Position numbers and translations under genes: made by a program. The notes under the pieces are model-generated. The model was not told the DNA's origin and made no database searches. It saw nothing but the letters and a program-made list of their open reading frames with translations. This document shows, piece after piece, positions 13,370 to 13,443 of a DNA stretch of 13,443 bases. How positions within the stretch are numbered: position 1 is the stretch's first letter; every line of letters starts with the position of its first letter. The stretch covers positions 1 through 13,443 of the forward strand of contig JANXSV010000133.1 in the NCBI GenBank assembly GCA_025356505.1. Reading direction: 5' to 3'. Origin of the DNA: Methylovirgula sp. Its GTDB lineage: Bacteria > Pseudomonadota > Alphaproteobacteria > Rhizobiales > Beijerinckiaceae.

Positions 13370-13443
13370 ATGCGTATTGCCCAAATTAAGACCAACACTG
13401 GATCCCGCGCGCTCGTCTGCACGGTTGGAGACGTCAGCCGGAC
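13370..13443 (+). CDS. Start of an unidentified gene, cut by the right edge
   Basis: ATG 13370 follows AAGGA with a 5-base spacer, 8 bp after the regulator stop. The 24 visible residues start MRIAQIKTNTGSRALVCTVG and run on in frame to the edge. This style of N-terminus resembles AraD1-type FAH-family proteins, which would suit the locus, but it is too short for a family call. Cotranscription with the GntR gene is likely. Confidence 0.7.
   Translation, partial: MRIAQIKTNTGSRALVCTVGDVSR

Noticed and set aside
1..13443. CRISPR array, tRNA/rRNA genes, insertion sequences, att sites
   Set aside because: No spaced short repeats, no cloverleaf or rRNA-like sequence, no transposase or integrase, and no terminal repeats other than the flp duplication were seen.

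Overview
The window looks like chromosomal DNA from an alphaproteobacterium, most likely of the Hyphomicrobiales type. The evidence is protein style and gene content: Flp pilins with a GATAIEY processing site, a stand-alone CpaC N-terminal-domain protein, a dnaN-recF pair, a class A PBP of alphaproteobacterial type, and one perfect plus one near-perfect CtrA-type TTAA-N7-TTAA box. I cannot name the genus. I see no tRNA, rRNA, CRISPR array, transposase or integrase.

Region 1 (1-3280) is part of a Tad/Flp type IVc pilus locus. Three genes read leftwards: a secreted CpaC-N-domain protein, a TadE-like pseudopilin, and a second TadE-like protein cut by the window edge. Diverging from them, two tandem pilin genes encode exactly the same 53-residue Flp protein. 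Each has the same two-hairpin leader and each is followed by its own strong intrinsic terminator. They are followed by the prepilin peptidase CpaA, which would mature the pilins and TadE-like proteins. The assembly ATPase, the secretin proper and the TadB/TadC platform genes are not in the window.

Region 2 (3292-6274, leftward) is a replication/repair block: dnaN (beta clamp), recF, and a LysE/RhtB-type exporter whose start codon overlaps the recF stop (ATGA). Rightwards of it lie a short SDR-fold protein (6472-7068) that lacks the catalytic Tyr and Lys, and a full-length bifunctional PBP1A (7174-9594). The PBP1A upstream region carries a perfect TTAA-N7-TTAA box and a perfect 10-bp inverted repeat ending just before the ribosome binding site.

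Region 3 (9828-13443) is a sugar-acid catabolic locus. A leftward operon encodes a long FAH-family protein (2-keto-3-deoxy-pentonate dehydratase type) followed 10 bp later by an aldehyde dehydrogenase of alpha-ketoglutarate semialdehyde dehydrogenase type. This is the lower half of a Weimberg-like route from 2-keto-3-deoxy sugar acids to alpha-ketoglutarate. A divergent GntR/FCD regulator is followed closely by a gene cut by the right edge. A TGAC-N6-GTCA dyad sits between plausible -35 and -10 elements of the catabolic promoter and is the natural operator candidate.

No wholly unknown system is evident. The most notable items are the twin pilin cassettes with their conserved RNA leader, the CtrA-like boxes at the pilin and PBP1A promoters, the dyad at the PBP1A start, and the SDR without its catalytic residues.
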